Assembly (NCBI GenBank): GCA_002786065.1
Contig: NHNY01000018.1
Coordinates: 434,001-498,000 of the forward strand
From: Microcyclospora pomicola
Lineage: Eukaryota; Ascomycota; Dothideomycetes; Capnodiales
DNA: 64,000 nt
Direction of reading: 5' to 3'
Part shown: positions 41,994 to 52,523 of the stretch, in pieces
Position numbering within the stretch: the stretch's first letter is position 1
How the letters are laid out: every line of letters begins with the position of its first letter
Position numbers and translations under genes: made by a program
Notes under the pieces: model-generated
Database searches by the model: none
What the model was told of the DNA's origin: nothing
What the model saw: the letters and a program-made list of their open reading frames with translations, nothing else

Positions 41994-43091
41994 ATGGCTG
42001 CGAATAGTGATGATGTGGTCGAGGACCTTTGGCTCTTTGGATACGGGTGAGGATTACCCTACCATCGGTGATTTCAATGACCACCTCATGTCATTGCTAC
42101 ACATCCGCGCAGAGATCAAGATGCTGATTCCAATACTTGCAGGTCGTTGATATGGAAACCTCCACCACATTACGGTATGCTTTCATGATGTCTTGAGCTT
42201 GCCGATCGAGTGTAGAGTGCTTAGCTCATTGATTCTTGTGTGTTCGCTACAGATCTCAGAGTACCGGGGTATATCGAGGGCTACGTTCGACGCTTCTGGC
42301 AGGTATGAGATACATACCTTATACATAGCATACACCAAGCCGCTGTTTCGAAAAGTCCCGTCACTAAGAAGACACTCTTTGTTTCAGGCTAGGTTCGTCT
42401 CTTGAGAACGCTCACCGTGACCTGATCGAAGACAAGTTCTGATGACCAGCACACAGCGAAGATCATCGGGGGACGCCCGAAGCGCCTGGCCGAGTTGTTA
42501 CGCTGATTGATCGAAAACACTGGGAAAGACTGGTTGATCACGTACGTGCTCTTGTTCAACCCTACCTGAATCGTCTCCTCGACCTCAATCCACCACGCTG
42601 ACCACCCAACACAGCACTCCTCCGCCCCTTCTAAAGTCTGGGGCGCTGCCTACCGCATCTCCTCCATCCACGTCGCGGCCGTGAAGGAGTATCTCGACAT
42701 CCGCGAGATCAACGGGTATAGTATCCAATACACGCCGTTCGTCGCCGCCGGCAACACCAACAGCGAGCTACCCGCCCGCGAGATCGACTGTCTAGTCTAC
42801 ATCGGCTTGCCCGAGAATCCTCAGTTTCTTGGTCCGCAAGATCCACAGCAGTTGGCCGAGCATATCGTCCAGTCTCGTGGGCCTAGTGGCGAGAACAAGG
42901 ATTACCTTTATCAGTTGGAGACCGCGCTGAATGGACTCAGTCCGGATAGTGGAGATCATCATGTCTCTGATCTGGGGCGGCGGTGTCGTGAAACTGAGGC
43001 TCAATGGAAAGCCGGGTCCGCAGATGCTGCGGGTGCGAATCTTGAGGGGACAGAAGGCGCTGTCGAGCAGGCGGGGACGCAGAAGTCTTGA
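41994..43091 (+). CDS. GCG1: ChaC-type glutathione-specific gamma-glutamylcyclotransferase, with a 5-nt microexon
   Basis: Cytosolic enzyme that cleaves glutathione to 5-oxoproline and Cys-Gly. Seven exons by phase: 41994-42046, 42143-42174, 42253-42302, 42388-42392, 42457-42541 and 42615-43091, plus the junctions they imply, encode 233 aa (six exon intervals are listed; the fourth is the microexon). The product reads LWLFGYGSLIWKPPPHY (the GYGSLIW substrate loop), [41 protein letters not shown] and VKEYLDIREINGY with the catalytic-type Glu, then a variable acidic tail. The 5-nt exon GCTAG supplies the Ala and part of Ser in [11 protein letters not shown]; without it the frame is lost. The remaining introns have canonical GT-AG ends. 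Confidence 0.88.
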
Positions 43092-43342
43092 TTGCTGATC
43101 ATCAATTTCTCGCTAGGAATATGCTGATCCATAGATAGCAGGTTTTGAGACGTGGGATGAGGAGAGCACGAAAAAGCAATATAACGGTTCGAGTCCATGA
43201 TCACAGTACAACAGTCATACGCACAATGGTTGCTTTGATAGAACCGAGGAAACAGTATGCGGTCTGGGTTGTGTTTGATTTTGTACTGGTATTCTGCTCG
43301 ACATCGAGGGCAAACTCTGCTGGAGTCATGATTTACGGCAGG

Positions 43343-46300
43343 TCACTCCAAGACCTGCCCGAACAGCTGTCGCTGATATGTTTCGACCACCTCCCGCGCT
43401 TTCACCAGAACTCCAGCTGCTAGAGCCCGAACCTTCGCCTCCTCACTTTTCGTCCCAGTGTCGTCTACCACATCGCCACCTCCGAGACGCTCGAAAACAA
43501 TCTCCACCCATTGCTGGGTTTCCATCAATTCTTTCGCATGTTCGTCTGCCAGCCTCTGCTGGCCGCTCGTAGTCGTCATGTTGATCTCGAGGAGCGCGAG
43601 TAGACCAAACAGCACGCTGGACAAGATTGCAATATCTCCTACAGCAGCTACGCGGAGGCTGAGAAGGAAGGCCCAAAACGTTGTAGTGATGTCCCGGAGT
43701 TCGGTAGTCACAGGGCCGGCGGCATGGAGTAGGATAGCCAAAGTCTTGACGAGTGTCACAAGAAGTATGGGAGTTGCTGACCAGACGCTGCCGGAGCCGT
43801 AAGTCATCACTTCTTGTTGGTAGCGAGAAACCAGCGGATGGAAGATTGCCGGACCAAGGATTTGAGCAAGCTTGTTTGCTGCTGGCTTACGCTTTGTGCG
43901 CTCAGTGTTGATCCGACTGGAGAATGTACGAACTTTGACGGCATTAAGTTCGGCAGTCTGCTGGTCGGCCGCGCGAAGAGCTATAGGCTGGATCAAGGAG
44001 CGCTCCACTTCTGTACTTGCAATGTCGAGACGCTTCGTGGAAGGCGTGGCATTGGTATAGATTGCATGCAAGTTTGGGGGTAGATGCTTGCTCGGGGAAC
44101 TATTTTCTACAGCTGAAACGAGCGGGTTGAGGTCGTCTTGTGATTGAAACCCGGCGAGTTCTCTCCCGCCCAAGCCTAGCGTGCTTAGCATCATACATCG
44201 TTGAGCAATCGAATACTCTCCGGAGAAGAGACGACGAGACAGATATGGTCCTAAGGTGGCAGGATCCGACACAAAGACAGCGATCATCGTCTGTAGTCGC
44301 AACACATCGAAATCCTCCATGGCAAATGGATCTTGTAGGTTGCTGAGAAGAGTGATTAGCTCATTCGCGTGATCTTTGACCTCACTGCCATAGTTCGTCT
44401 TTCGACGGATCAACGTAGCCGCATGTTTCATGCCTAGCTCGAAACGAGCAGGCTCTTTATCATCCTGTATCATCCTCATCAGATCACGGATGTATACAGG
44501 TGCTCGTGGTTTTGACCGATTGACCATCGTGGCGTCCTCATCACTGTCTTCCGGATCACTATCTGGTTTGCGGTGCGGCTTCAGCCCGAGAGTCGTTGAA
44601 TCAGCTTCCGAAGAATCTGAAAGTTCTGCAATCTGATCTCCAATGACTTCTGTTTGCATTTTCTGCGGCGGGGGTACCGGGCCATACGTCGGTTTTCCAT
44701 TGATAAGCGGCATGGTGATCTGCTTCGCTATGGCTCTTCTCCGTTTAGACTTTGTGTTCTCACGCTGCTGTAGCAGCCGCTGGGCGTCTTCGATGGTTCC
44801 TGTAACATCTTGAACCTTGACCAGAGTCTTATACCAATGAGCCTCTGCAGTATCCATATCGTCCGTGCCAAAGTTTAGGACCGTCGCGCCAGGCTTATCT
44901 ACCAGGCTCGAGACTGCCGTGCCAACTACCATGCCCAACCATCGTGCTCGTTGATTCGAGCTGTCAAGCCTGTTACCAATGCCTTTCATGTGGCCGCTCG
45001 ATCGCGCTGTCATAAGCACTGCCATAGGAGCTGTACGATGGAGGTATCCGGCTGCGAGAAGCAGGGTCTGAGCAATACTCTCTTGCTGTGATAGAGGAGC
45101 ATGCGCGATGAACAATGAATCTCCGAAAGTGGTTGACAGTGCTTCAAAGATCGAAGTCAAGCTTTCAGAAGGAATGCTCGAGATGACAGCGAAACAAGCT
45201 CGGCGAACAAGAAAAGAGAATGAAGCGGTGATAGCGGCATTAAGTAGCATAGATTCTAGAAGGGGTAGCATGCTACTTGCACTATTCATTAGTAGTGATA
45301 TCTGCGCGGCCAAGGCAGATACCTCATTGCTTTGAGTCCCAGCTGGCTTGTCGAAGTCAAGGTCTTCAATTGATGTTGCAGACAGCCATCGCAAGTTTTG
45401 CTCAAGCAGTGCTTTCTGAGCATAAGTAGGAGTGAGGCTCACAACACCTCCCATCCAGCTAGATATGTCAGTGCTCCTCGAGGAGTCGAGGAACATGCTG
45501 ACCAGAGCTACTGGATATCCCAGACTGAGTGCTTTCACTAGAAGTTGCGCCGATGCTGCCGCTGTCCCTTCGGGTAGAGGTTCGGAGACAATCATGTGGT
45601 TCATTCGTGAAATGTTCCTACCAAGCCAGGATGCATATTTCGATCCCTCGGAAAGCCAACACGATACAGCCGTGACATCAGCTCCAGTTGTCTTCAAGGC
45701 GTCTTCGGCTTGTGCCACCGAAGCAATGACCTTACCAGACCCTATGAGACTGACAAATTCCTTCCAGGCGGCTGTACGCTTAGATCCATCGACTGTCCCG
45801 CACAGACCTGTCCACGTCTGTCGTAGAAAGTCATCTCCTCGACAGAGTATCTTTGTCAAATCGAGTAGATCGCTGAGCAGAACAACATCACGATTTGGTG
45901 AAGCGTTCTGAGCTACCAGGCGTATCTTGCTAAAGACAGCACTGACGCCGTGAGTGTTCAACAGAACCGATGCAAGCAGATCTTTGTCTTGTTCTGTGAA
46001 CGCCGACCAAAAGTTTGGAATGATTGAATTGAGTAGCGTACTCACGATTTGAGCTTGTACGGGGCTCGAAGTCTGAAGGGTGAAGCCGTCATCGAAGCCA
46101 TTCGGTGATTTAAGTCTTCTCAGAATATCATGCACAGTCTCGACGTTTGGCTCAGAGCGAAGAATATGTAAAGCTTCCGAGGGTGTGGAACAGTGCTGTA
46201 GTGGCTTTGAGGATGGCGCGTTACCAGATTGAGAAGATGGAGTGGACGGCTGGGCGGTCGTGCGTGAGCTCACTGCGGTAATGATGTCCTGCGAATGTCG

Positions 46301-46351
46301 ATCTTCAGGCTTCGCGTGAACAGTTTTAACCGCTGTAAGAAAATCGTCCAT
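43343..46351 (-). CDS. TEL2: Telomere length regulation protein TEL2
   Basis: HEAT-repeat-like scaffold of the TTT complex (Tel2-Tti1-Tti2) that stabilises PIKK kinases such as TOR, ATM and ATR relatives. Single exon, 1002 aa, ATG 46349-46351 (MDDFLTAVKTVHA). The N-terminal 550 residues are helical and weakly conserved. An acidic Ser-rich linker (AELSDSSEADST, DSDPEDSDEDAT) is a plausible CK2 site, as known for Tel2 binding to the R2TP complex. The conserved Telomere_reg-2 domain follows at about 600-730: PVYIRDLMRMIQDD, HAATLIRRKTNYG, LQDPFAMEDFDVLRLQTM, GPYLSRRLFSGEYSIAQRCM and GGRELAGF. Head to head with UBA3. Confidence 0.92.
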   Translation of the reverse strand: MDDFLTAVKTVHAKPEDRHSQDIITAVSSRTTAQPSTPSSQSGNAPSSKPLQHCSTPSEALHILRSEPNVETVHDILRRLKSPNGFDDGFTLQTSSPVQAQIVSTLLNSIIPNFWSAFTEQDKDLLASVLLNTHGVSAVFSKIRLVAQNASPNRDVVLLSDLLDLTKILCRGDDFLRQTWTGLCGTVDGSKRTAAWKEFVSLIGSGKVIASVAQAEDALKTTGADVTAVSCWLSEGSKYASWLGRNISRMNHMIVSEPLPEGTAAASAQLLVKALSLGYPVALVSMFLDSSRSTDISSWMGGVVSLTPTYAQKALLEQNLRWLSATSIEDLDFDKPAGTQSNEVSALAAQISLLMNSASSMLPLLESMLLNAAITASFSFLVRRACFAVISSIPSESLTSIFEALSTTFGDSLFIAHAPLSQQESIAQTLLLAAGYLHRTAPMAVLMTARSSGHMKGIGNRLDSSNQRARWLGMVVGTAVSSLVDKPGATVLNFGTDDMDTAEAHWYKTLVKVQDVTGTIEDAQRLLQQRENTKSKRRRAIAKQITMPLINGKPTYGPVPPPQKMQTEVIGDQIAELSDSSEADSTTLGLKPHRKPDSDPEDSDEDATMVNRSKPRAPVYIRDLMRMIQDDKEPARFELGMKHAATLIRRKTNYGSEVKDHANELITLLSNLQDPFAMEDFDVLRLQTMIAVFVSDPATLGPYLSRRLFSGEYSIAQRCMMLSTLGLGGRELAGFQSQDDLNPLVSAVENSSPSKHLPPNLHAIYTNATPSTKRLDIASTEVERSLIQPIALRAADQQTAELNAVKVRTFSSRINTERTKRKPAANKLAQILGPAIFHPLVSRYQQEVMTYGSGSVWSATPILLVTLVKTLAILLHAAGPVTTELRDITTTFWAFLLSLRVAAVGDIAILSSVLFGLLALLEINMTTTSGQQRLADEHAKELMETQQWVEIVFERLGGGDVVDDTGTKSEEAKVRALAAGVLVKAREVVETYQRQLFGQVLE

Positions 46352-46688
46352 ATTCTCTCCAAAACATCCTATTGATTTTGATACTGGATTCGAAGATGGT
46401 ATGTAGAGAGCCCGGTCAGTGCTCGGACTTCACCTGGCTTATCGATAAGACCGGCGAGCTATTGATAGTGCCGATCAGTGAGGTAGTCTTGTTCAGCTTC
46501 ACTACACCTCACTTAATGGTTGTCACTTCACGGTCACAACAAGGCGATTTTCTGGATATATGTGCATATGCCAGAGCCAGTGTCATATCAGACAGCGTCT
46601 CGCTCGTTTGTTAACAAGACGCACTGTACCTCGCTCGATTCTCGCCAAACACAGCACCGCCAGACTTCTATCCTAGCCGCACCGCATC
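46352..46688. promoter_or_regulatory. Divergent TEL2/UBA3 promoter, 337 bp
   Basis: Short gap between two head-to-head housekeeping genes. Regulatory role inferred; no motif asserted. Confidence 0.45.
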
Positions 46689-47981
46689 ATGGCTGTCATG
46701 AACGGAGAGCTGTCTTCCCGAGATCACTACAAGAACAAGCTCCTCTCGCGGCAAGGTGCATACATGCTAGAGGACGATGGTTTCGTGCCCGGTGACATCC
46801 CTATTCAGAACATCGCAAACTCGCGCGTCCTGGTGATCGGAGCTGGGGGGCTAGGATGCGAGATTCTGAAGAACCTCGCACTCAGCGGCTTCAAAAATAT
46901 CGATGTAATCGACATGGATACCATAGATGTTTCAAATCTGAACAGACAGTTCCTCTTTCGCGAGAAAGATGTTGGAAGAGCCAAGGCAACAGTTGCTGCA
47001 GAGTTCGTCATGAAGAGAGTTCCGGACTGTCACATTACACCTTACGTAGGCAAGATCCAAGACAAAGATGAAGAGTACTACATGCAGTTCAACATGGTCA
47101 TTTGTGGCTTGGACAGCATCGAGGCCAGGCGTTGGATTAACGCCACTCTGGTCGGTATGGTCGATCTGAACAATCCGGACTCGTTGAAGCCTTTAATTGA
47201 TGGAGGTACCGAGGGCTTCAAAGGCCAATCTCGCGTCATATTTCCCACCATGACCTCGTGTATCGAATGTCAGCTAGACATGCATGCTCCTCGTGCCGCT
47301 GTTCCGCTTTGCACTCTCGCTAGCATTCCGCGACAACCACAACACTGCATAGAATGGGCGCACATCATCAAGTGGGAAGAGGAGCGGAAGGACATCACAC
47401 TTGACACTGACGATCCCGAGCATATCACATGGCTTTACCAGACTGCGTTAACACGCGCAAGAGAGTACAACATCTCCGGCGTGACGTATAGTATGACACA
47501 AGGTGTGGTCAAAAACATTATCCCCGCCATTGCTTCCACAAACGCCATTGTTGCAGCATCATCTTGCAATGAAGCTTTCAAGATCGTCACGTCCGCCGCT
47601 CCATTCCTAGGTAATCCTGGCCAGAACAACTACATGCTATACACTGGTGACAGCTCCGTCTATACCTATACATTCGAACATCAGATGAAGGACGACTGTC
47701 CAGTGTGCGGTAATCTGCCCAAGGACATTTCCTTGGATCCAGCTTCCACTCTAGCCGAGTTCGTTGAAGGATTGGCCGAGAGGCCAGAAGCACAGCTCAA
47801 GAAGCCAAATCTGCGCACTGAAGAGAAGACACTCTACTACTCCAGTCCAGCCAGCTTACAAGAGCAGACCAAGCCAAATCTGGATAAGAAGTTGGGCGAG
47901 CTTCTTGAAGATGGAGAAGAGGTGGCGGTCAGTGATCCTGCTCTCGCGATAGACTTTCGATTCAAAGTGCGATTCACTTGA
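46689..47981 (+). CDS. UBA3: NEDD8-activating enzyme E1 catalytic subunit UBA3
   Basis: Forms the heterodimeric E1 with Ula1 that adenylates Rub1/NEDD8 and passes it to Ubc12 for cullin activation. Single exon, 430 aa, start ATG 46689. The adenylation domain shows VLVIGAGGLGCEILKNLALSGF (GxGGxG), DMDTIDVSNLNRQFLFR with the ATP Arg, AEFVMKRVPDCHITPY and VICGLDSIEARRWIN. Zinc and catalytic region: SCIECQLDMHAP, then PLCTLASIPRQPQHCIEWA with the thioester Cys in PLCTLAS; IIPAIASTNAIVAASSCNEAFK; and CPVCGNLP completes the zinc site. The C-terminal ubiquitin-fold part (from about 345) is present, so the gene is full length. Confidence 0.96.
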   Translation: MAVMNGELSSRDHYKNKLLSRQGAYMLEDDGFVPGDIPIQNIANSRVLVIGAGGLGCEILKNLALSGFKNIDVIDMDTIDVSNLNRQFLFREKDVGRAKATVAAEFVMKRVPDCHITPYVGKIQDKDEEYYMQFNMVICGLDSIEARRWINATLVGMVDLNNPDSLKPLIDGGTEGFKGQSRVIFPTMTSCIECQLDMHAPRAAVPLCTLASIPRQPQHCIEWAHIIKWEEERKDITLDTDDPEHITWLYQTALTRAREYNISGVTYSMTQGVVKNIIPAIASTNAIVAASSCNEAFKIVTSAAPFLGNPGQNNYMLYTGDSSVYTYTFEHQMKDDCPVCGNLPKDISLDPASTLAEFVEGLAERPEAQLKKPNLRTEEKTLYYSSPASLQEQTKPNLDKKLGELLEDGEEVAVSDPALAIDFRFKVRFT

Positions 47982-48479
47982 GCACGGGTGCTATACCTGC
48001 CGCTGATCGAAGGTTCACGATGGAGCAACTGCTGTATCCTTTGACCCAACATCCGTACGTGACGGATGTCATACTCCAAAAAACCCACGACATGAAGTTC
48101 AAGACCATAATGCTCTAAGATACGAAGTGCTCGTGTCTTGCTAGTGCTCTCGAGAACATAGGTAGCGTAGCTTCAGAATGTACGCCACAGCTTGCGATAA
48201 CTCTTCAAAATAGATGCTAGACAGGTACTTACCGCATCGATACAGACTGAGAATGCATCTTCCACAACCAAGCAACAACCTTGAGCGCTGTTTGCTAAAG
48301 TAATAAGACCAGCGAGTGTGACAAGACTGGGACAGAAATGGAACATTTGACTCTGGAACGTCTGCGCACGTCGGCGATACGTCATACGTTCTTATCATGA
48401 GCGATGAATTTGAATGCAGGTAATTATTAATGTAAAAACTTCTACTTGACACGGCAGAGATTGGTGGAAAAATTCCAGC
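47982..48479. other. Intergenic region, convergent 3' ends
   Basis: Between the UBA3 and GST stops. No gene or RNA feature recognised. Confidence 0.5.
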
Positions 48480-49163
48480 TCATTTCTCCATACGCTGAGC
48501 TTTGGACAATGCCGTCTTAACCGCTGGCCTGGCAGTCAACCGTTCCACCCATTCCTTGACATGTGGAAAGTTCTCATTATCGAACTCCTCCTTCGTGATG
48601 ATGACGTTGATCATGCTCTGCCACGAGATGAAGGCAATGTCGGCATAAGTCACGCGGTCTCCGACGAGCCATGGCCCATCAACCCCGGGGCTACTGGCCT
48701 TCTTCTGAGCCAGCCAGCCCTCGAGTACTCCAGTTACGCGGTGGATCTCCTTCACGTAGCGGTCCAGAGCACTGGGCAGCTTTTCAGGGTGGTAGGCCTT
48801 GAACCACGCCGCCTGCCCATAGTACGGACCCTGACCGCTGGCCTGGAAGAAAAGCCATTGCTTCGTCTCGAACGCCTCGTTCGTTCCAGCGGGATAGCTC
48901 AGCTTGTGCTCTTTGTCGTAGGTCTCGATGAGGTATTCGACGATGGCGCCCGACTCCCACAAGGTAAGGTCCGTGTTGGGATCGTAGATGGCAGGTACTC
49001 GACCATTGGGGTTGATCTTGAGATACTCGGGCTCTTTGACGCTGGTGAACGTGGTGCTCGTCGCTTCGTACGGGATCTCGAGTTCTTCCAGGATCATGGC
49101 CACCTTGGGTGGATTTGGGCCTCCAGTGCCCCACACTTTGATCGGCTTGAGGTTCTTCGACAT
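48480..49163 (-). CDS. Glutathione S-transferase, Ure2-like
   Basis: Cytosolic GST of the fungal Ure2/GTT family, 227 aa, single exon, ATG 49161-49163. Thioredoxin-fold N-domain: IKVWGTGGPNPPKVAMILEEL, then INPNGRVPAIYDPN (cis-Pro region) and LWESGAIVEYLIETYD with the Glu-Ser glutathione-binding pair. Helical C-domain: KQWLFFQASGQGPYYGQAAWF, typical of Ure2-like enzymes, VGDRVTYADIAFISWQ with the capping Asp, and a final VKEWVERLTARPAV. It is likely a stress or detoxification enzyme; substrate range is not readable. Confidence 0.93.
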   Translation of the reverse strand: MSKNLKPIKVWGTGGPNPPKVAMILEELEIPYEATSTTFTSVKEPEYLKINPNGRVPAIYDPNTDLTLWESGAIVEYLIETYDKEHKLSYPAGTNEAFETKQWLFFQASGQGPYYGQAAWFKAYHPEKLPSALDRYVKEIHRVTGVLEGWLAQKKASSPGVDGPWLVGDRVTYADIAFISWQSMINVIITKEEFDNENFPHVKEWVERLTARPAVKTALSKAQRMEK

Positions 49164-49878
49164 GTTTACTCGATGGGTAGTCTTGCTGGAAATTGTATTG
49201 GGACGATATTGTAGTAGCTAGTACTGTTTTTGTTCCGAGGTGATTGACGTGATCACTCTGTGTACTTCTTATATGTTCAACATCATCGATCAATGCACGA
49301 GCCGGAGCGATAGCTGCGCCGGACCCGCTCACAGGGTCTTCGCAGGTGTGGCGCATTTGTAATGGCCGACTTCTAGTTTGAACCTTAACCACTATTTCTT
49401 CAACATCTTCACTAGAATAATACCTAGCGAGAAGACGCGAGAATGTACGAAGCACCGCTGTATAGGTGCATCGTGGCATTTGAGCATGGCTCGCCTCGGA
49501 GACCATGCAGGGTACTCTCACGAATTCTTACATTTGTCATCATAAAATATGACAAAGACGGTCAAGCCCATTTTCCGAGACGAACATGGCCCTCTCGGCC
49601 TCGGGTTTCACATAGGAGGCGAGCAGTTGGTCCATCAACCCTGTTCGGCTGCAACAATGCTCCGTCTTCACGACATTGCTGCTGCCTCCGGACCGTTGGC
49701 TCATATGGATGAGCTACGTTCTGCAGCTGGTTTTGAGACGATCGATAGCAAAATCACGTAGATCCTGGTCTTAAGTAGCCTGGGAATATGAAGACATGCC
49801 CTGGCAGGGTACACTATGATGCTGAGCCATGTGCTGCTCTTGATCTAGCAATAGGTTTCTCCTTCCGCATGTCGTTGC
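49164..49878. other. Intergenic region with one small unclassified frame
   Basis: Between GST (minus) and the Zn2Cys6 gene end. A 70-codon plus frame with an ATG lies at 49549-49761 (FRDEHGPLGLGFHIGGEQLV). It matches nothing I know and I do not call it a gene. Confidence 0.45.
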
Positions 49879-52097
49879 TCAGACGGTTCCTATCAAGTTA
49901 TCGAAAGAGGCCATGTCAATGCCTTGAAACGTCCAGTCTTCGAGGCTCGAATTTAGTCCTGGAAAGCCTCCAAACTGTTGGTCGGGGTAAGCCGCAAATT
50001 CCTTGCTCGTGACAACATCTTCATTCGTGATATAGTCATCAGAAGTCGCCATTCGTGTCGATTTGGATGGCTGGATGGGTGCAGTTGCGCTGATGGCTGG
50101 AGGCGTTCCACGGGCAGCTGAGTGGCCTATTTTCTCGGTATCTGCAATCCGGGACTCGTCTAATCTATTTTCACTTTCGAATGGAAGCCCGGAGGTTTCC
50201 CAAGTATTCAGATTTGCTCTGCGCTGCTGCACATCTGTACCGTACACAATCTTGATGATCCCAAAGTAAGGAATGAACACACTCATGGCGACCTCGTCAT
50301 CTCGATCAGGCGGTGCTGTGTTAGATGTTGCCTGCTCAATCTCAACCCTTCGTCCAGTGAATTCAGGCGAGCTAAAGTCAACAGCCAGCAAACGTCGAAG
50401 CAAAGAAACGCTCTGTTCACTTAGCGAGTCCGAATGAAGCTGGCTTGCTTCTTTCATACCATCGTATGCTTGCTCGATCATGGCACGATCACTTTGATAT
50501 TGGTGGCCGAGAACATTACACGCTCCTGACAACTGCCCGTCCAAATGAGCCAGCAGGAGAGTCAACGCTGCCATAAGCGCGAGGAAGTCCGTGATGCGGC
50601 AGCTAGATTTCATGTCGTTGAAAGCTCTTAGTGCCAAGAAACGGATAAGAACCTCCCTCGAAGCATTAACGCATGTGATTTGAGAAAATTTGTTGCTCAT
50701 TCCATCCTTTCCAGAACATAGCATGTAAGGTATATGAAGCTTGTTGAGTAGGTTATAATGGAGGATCTGGGCGAACATCCGTCCTGACTTCCATGCAAGA
50801 GAAGCTGCATCATCGTTGACAGCACCGAAGTTTGGTAGAGCCCAGAATCGATTGGGAAGACTATTAGCTGCTTTCTGCAATTCGACATCGAGCCCTCGGG
50901 TAGAGGCGTAATCATTGAGGCTGGGATTGGTGTTTCTCTCTAAGATCCGTGAGGCCACCACACAGTGAACTCGTTCAAGACGCTCCATAGGGATTTCGGA
51001 AGCAATTAGAGCCGCAGAACTCAACTCATGATCGTTACAGCCTTGAGGAAGTCCCAGTAGGAGGCTCAAGAAGCGGTCAAAAAATACTATTTGCGACCAC
51101 AGGCGCCGGTGATCATACACATGACAACAATCTAGCACTTTATACTGTGCTTGGTAATTCGTTGGATCGAGACCCATCAGCTGAGCGACACTCATCGCCC
51201 GTCGAGAGATCAGCCAGCATTGTCGTAGGTTTCCAAGGTTTGCTTGTAACGTACTTTCAATGATGATACACTCAAGAGCTTCGATGCTGCCGAGCAATTC
51301 ATCTTTTGTAGTCACAAGATTGTGGACAGCCGCCATCAACGTGCCCGCTAAAACCCGAGGATCCTGATTTAAGCTCTGAAGGCTATCTCCAGCATGAAAT
51401 TTCAAGTGTTGAAGGGCTCCCGCTAGTAGAAGTGCATGTCTTGCGATCAGAACAGGATGCTGATCTCTCCGAGGTTGGTTCATCGGCTTCTCAGCTCTGC
51501 TTGGTTCCGGTATCTCCAGGGTTGTGTATGGCATAGACGTCAATTCCTGTGCTAACAGGAAGTATGGCCCTGACTCCAAGATCTTCTTTGAGTCTTCCCA
51601 TAATGGTAGTAAAGAGTACAGGTATTCTGACAATTCTTCGTTCGTATATGGCAAGACTGACAGCTTACTACCGCTTCTGGTTGAAGGCTGATGCTGCATC
51701 AGTATGTTTTCACGATCCAGAGTCGAAGAGTATCTGATACCTTTAGCAGGCTCCCGGGTTGAGAACCACTTGAACCGGGGGCGGATGGAGCATTGGAATT
51801 GCTGACCACCTCGCTCTGCACATTACGGCTATCCTGGTGTTCATGCAAAGCTCTACTATACTCCGTACCATCGACACCTGCTGGAATTGTCTCCGGAAAT
51901 GCCCGGCTAATACATGGCGACCCTCGCCGATGACAGCCACGACAGACCTTGACACTGATGAATGGATCGGTAATGCATTTCATCTTCCTACGTTTGCACT
52001 CCCAGCAGCTGTGAGTGCCTTTGCGTAGCTCTCGTTGCTTGACATTGTGTGTGGCGTGGCCCTGGTTTGAGGCGGAGGGATGACCCGGAGTGCCCAT
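49879..52097 (-). CDS. Zn2Cys6 (Gal4-type) fungal transcription factor
   Basis: Exons 52097-51741 and 51693-49879 join across a 47-nt intron at SLLK/HQPSTRS, giving 723 aa. The start is the ATG at 52095-52097 (MGTPGHPS). The binuclear cluster lies near residues 30-65: THSCWECKRRKMKCI ... VCRGCHRRGSPCISR, with six cysteines in CX2CX6CX(n)CX2CX6C order; the middle loop is slightly long. A polar linker is followed by a helical fungal-specific middle homology region (ALECIIIESTLQANLGNLRQCW, AMSVAQLMGLD, RRLWSQIVFFDRFLSLLLGLPQG). The C-terminus is acidic and aromatic (GFPGLNSSLEDWTFQGIDM), a plausible activation domain. The target genes are unknown; no obvious cluster surrounds it. Confidence 0.92.
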
Positions 52098-52523
52098 CGT
52101 AAGATGTATCTTTGGATACCCTCGCAAGCGTCGTTCAATGTACCCTGTGACACCAGCCTGCTATCGCTCGAGTATCTGAGATCTCGTGCTCAGCGACATT
52201 CACCATCCTTTCCCAACTCACGGTTGATAGAGGGGAAGTGAGGTCTGCCATGTCAAGTGTCTTACGGGTTGGTGACGATGCTGTGTCAATCTCGCAGGAA
52301 TACGATTATGTAATCCACAATGTGCCTCGATGCGCGTTCGTGATTCAAGAAGATTGATTCCTTCATTTCCATTGTTAAGTAGTTCACATCATTGAAGAAA
52401 GCCTACACGACATAGGCGTGAGACTGCTCTAATGGTTATGGGACAATACTGTTCAAGTCTCGATGTACTAAGGCTAGTTACAGTACGGGACGTCCTTTCA
52501 AAGAACAAAATGCGGAGATTTGT
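52098..52523. other. Intergenic region
   Basis: Promoter side of the Zn2Cys6 gene and 3' flank of the peroxiredoxin-like gene; no other feature recognised. Confidence 0.5.

Noticed and set aside
42253-42541. A two-exon model of the ChaC middle using the acceptor at about 42450
   Set aside because: It leaves the phase off by one and gives a stop soon after; the microexon model restores the family sequence.
43175-43200. A tRNA B-box-like word (ggttcgagtcc)
   Set aside because: No flanking stem, D arm or acceptor stem can be drawn.
49549-49761. A 70-codon small secreted or effector-like protein
   Set aside because: No signal peptide, few cysteines and no recognisable homology; kept only as a note in the intergenic entry.
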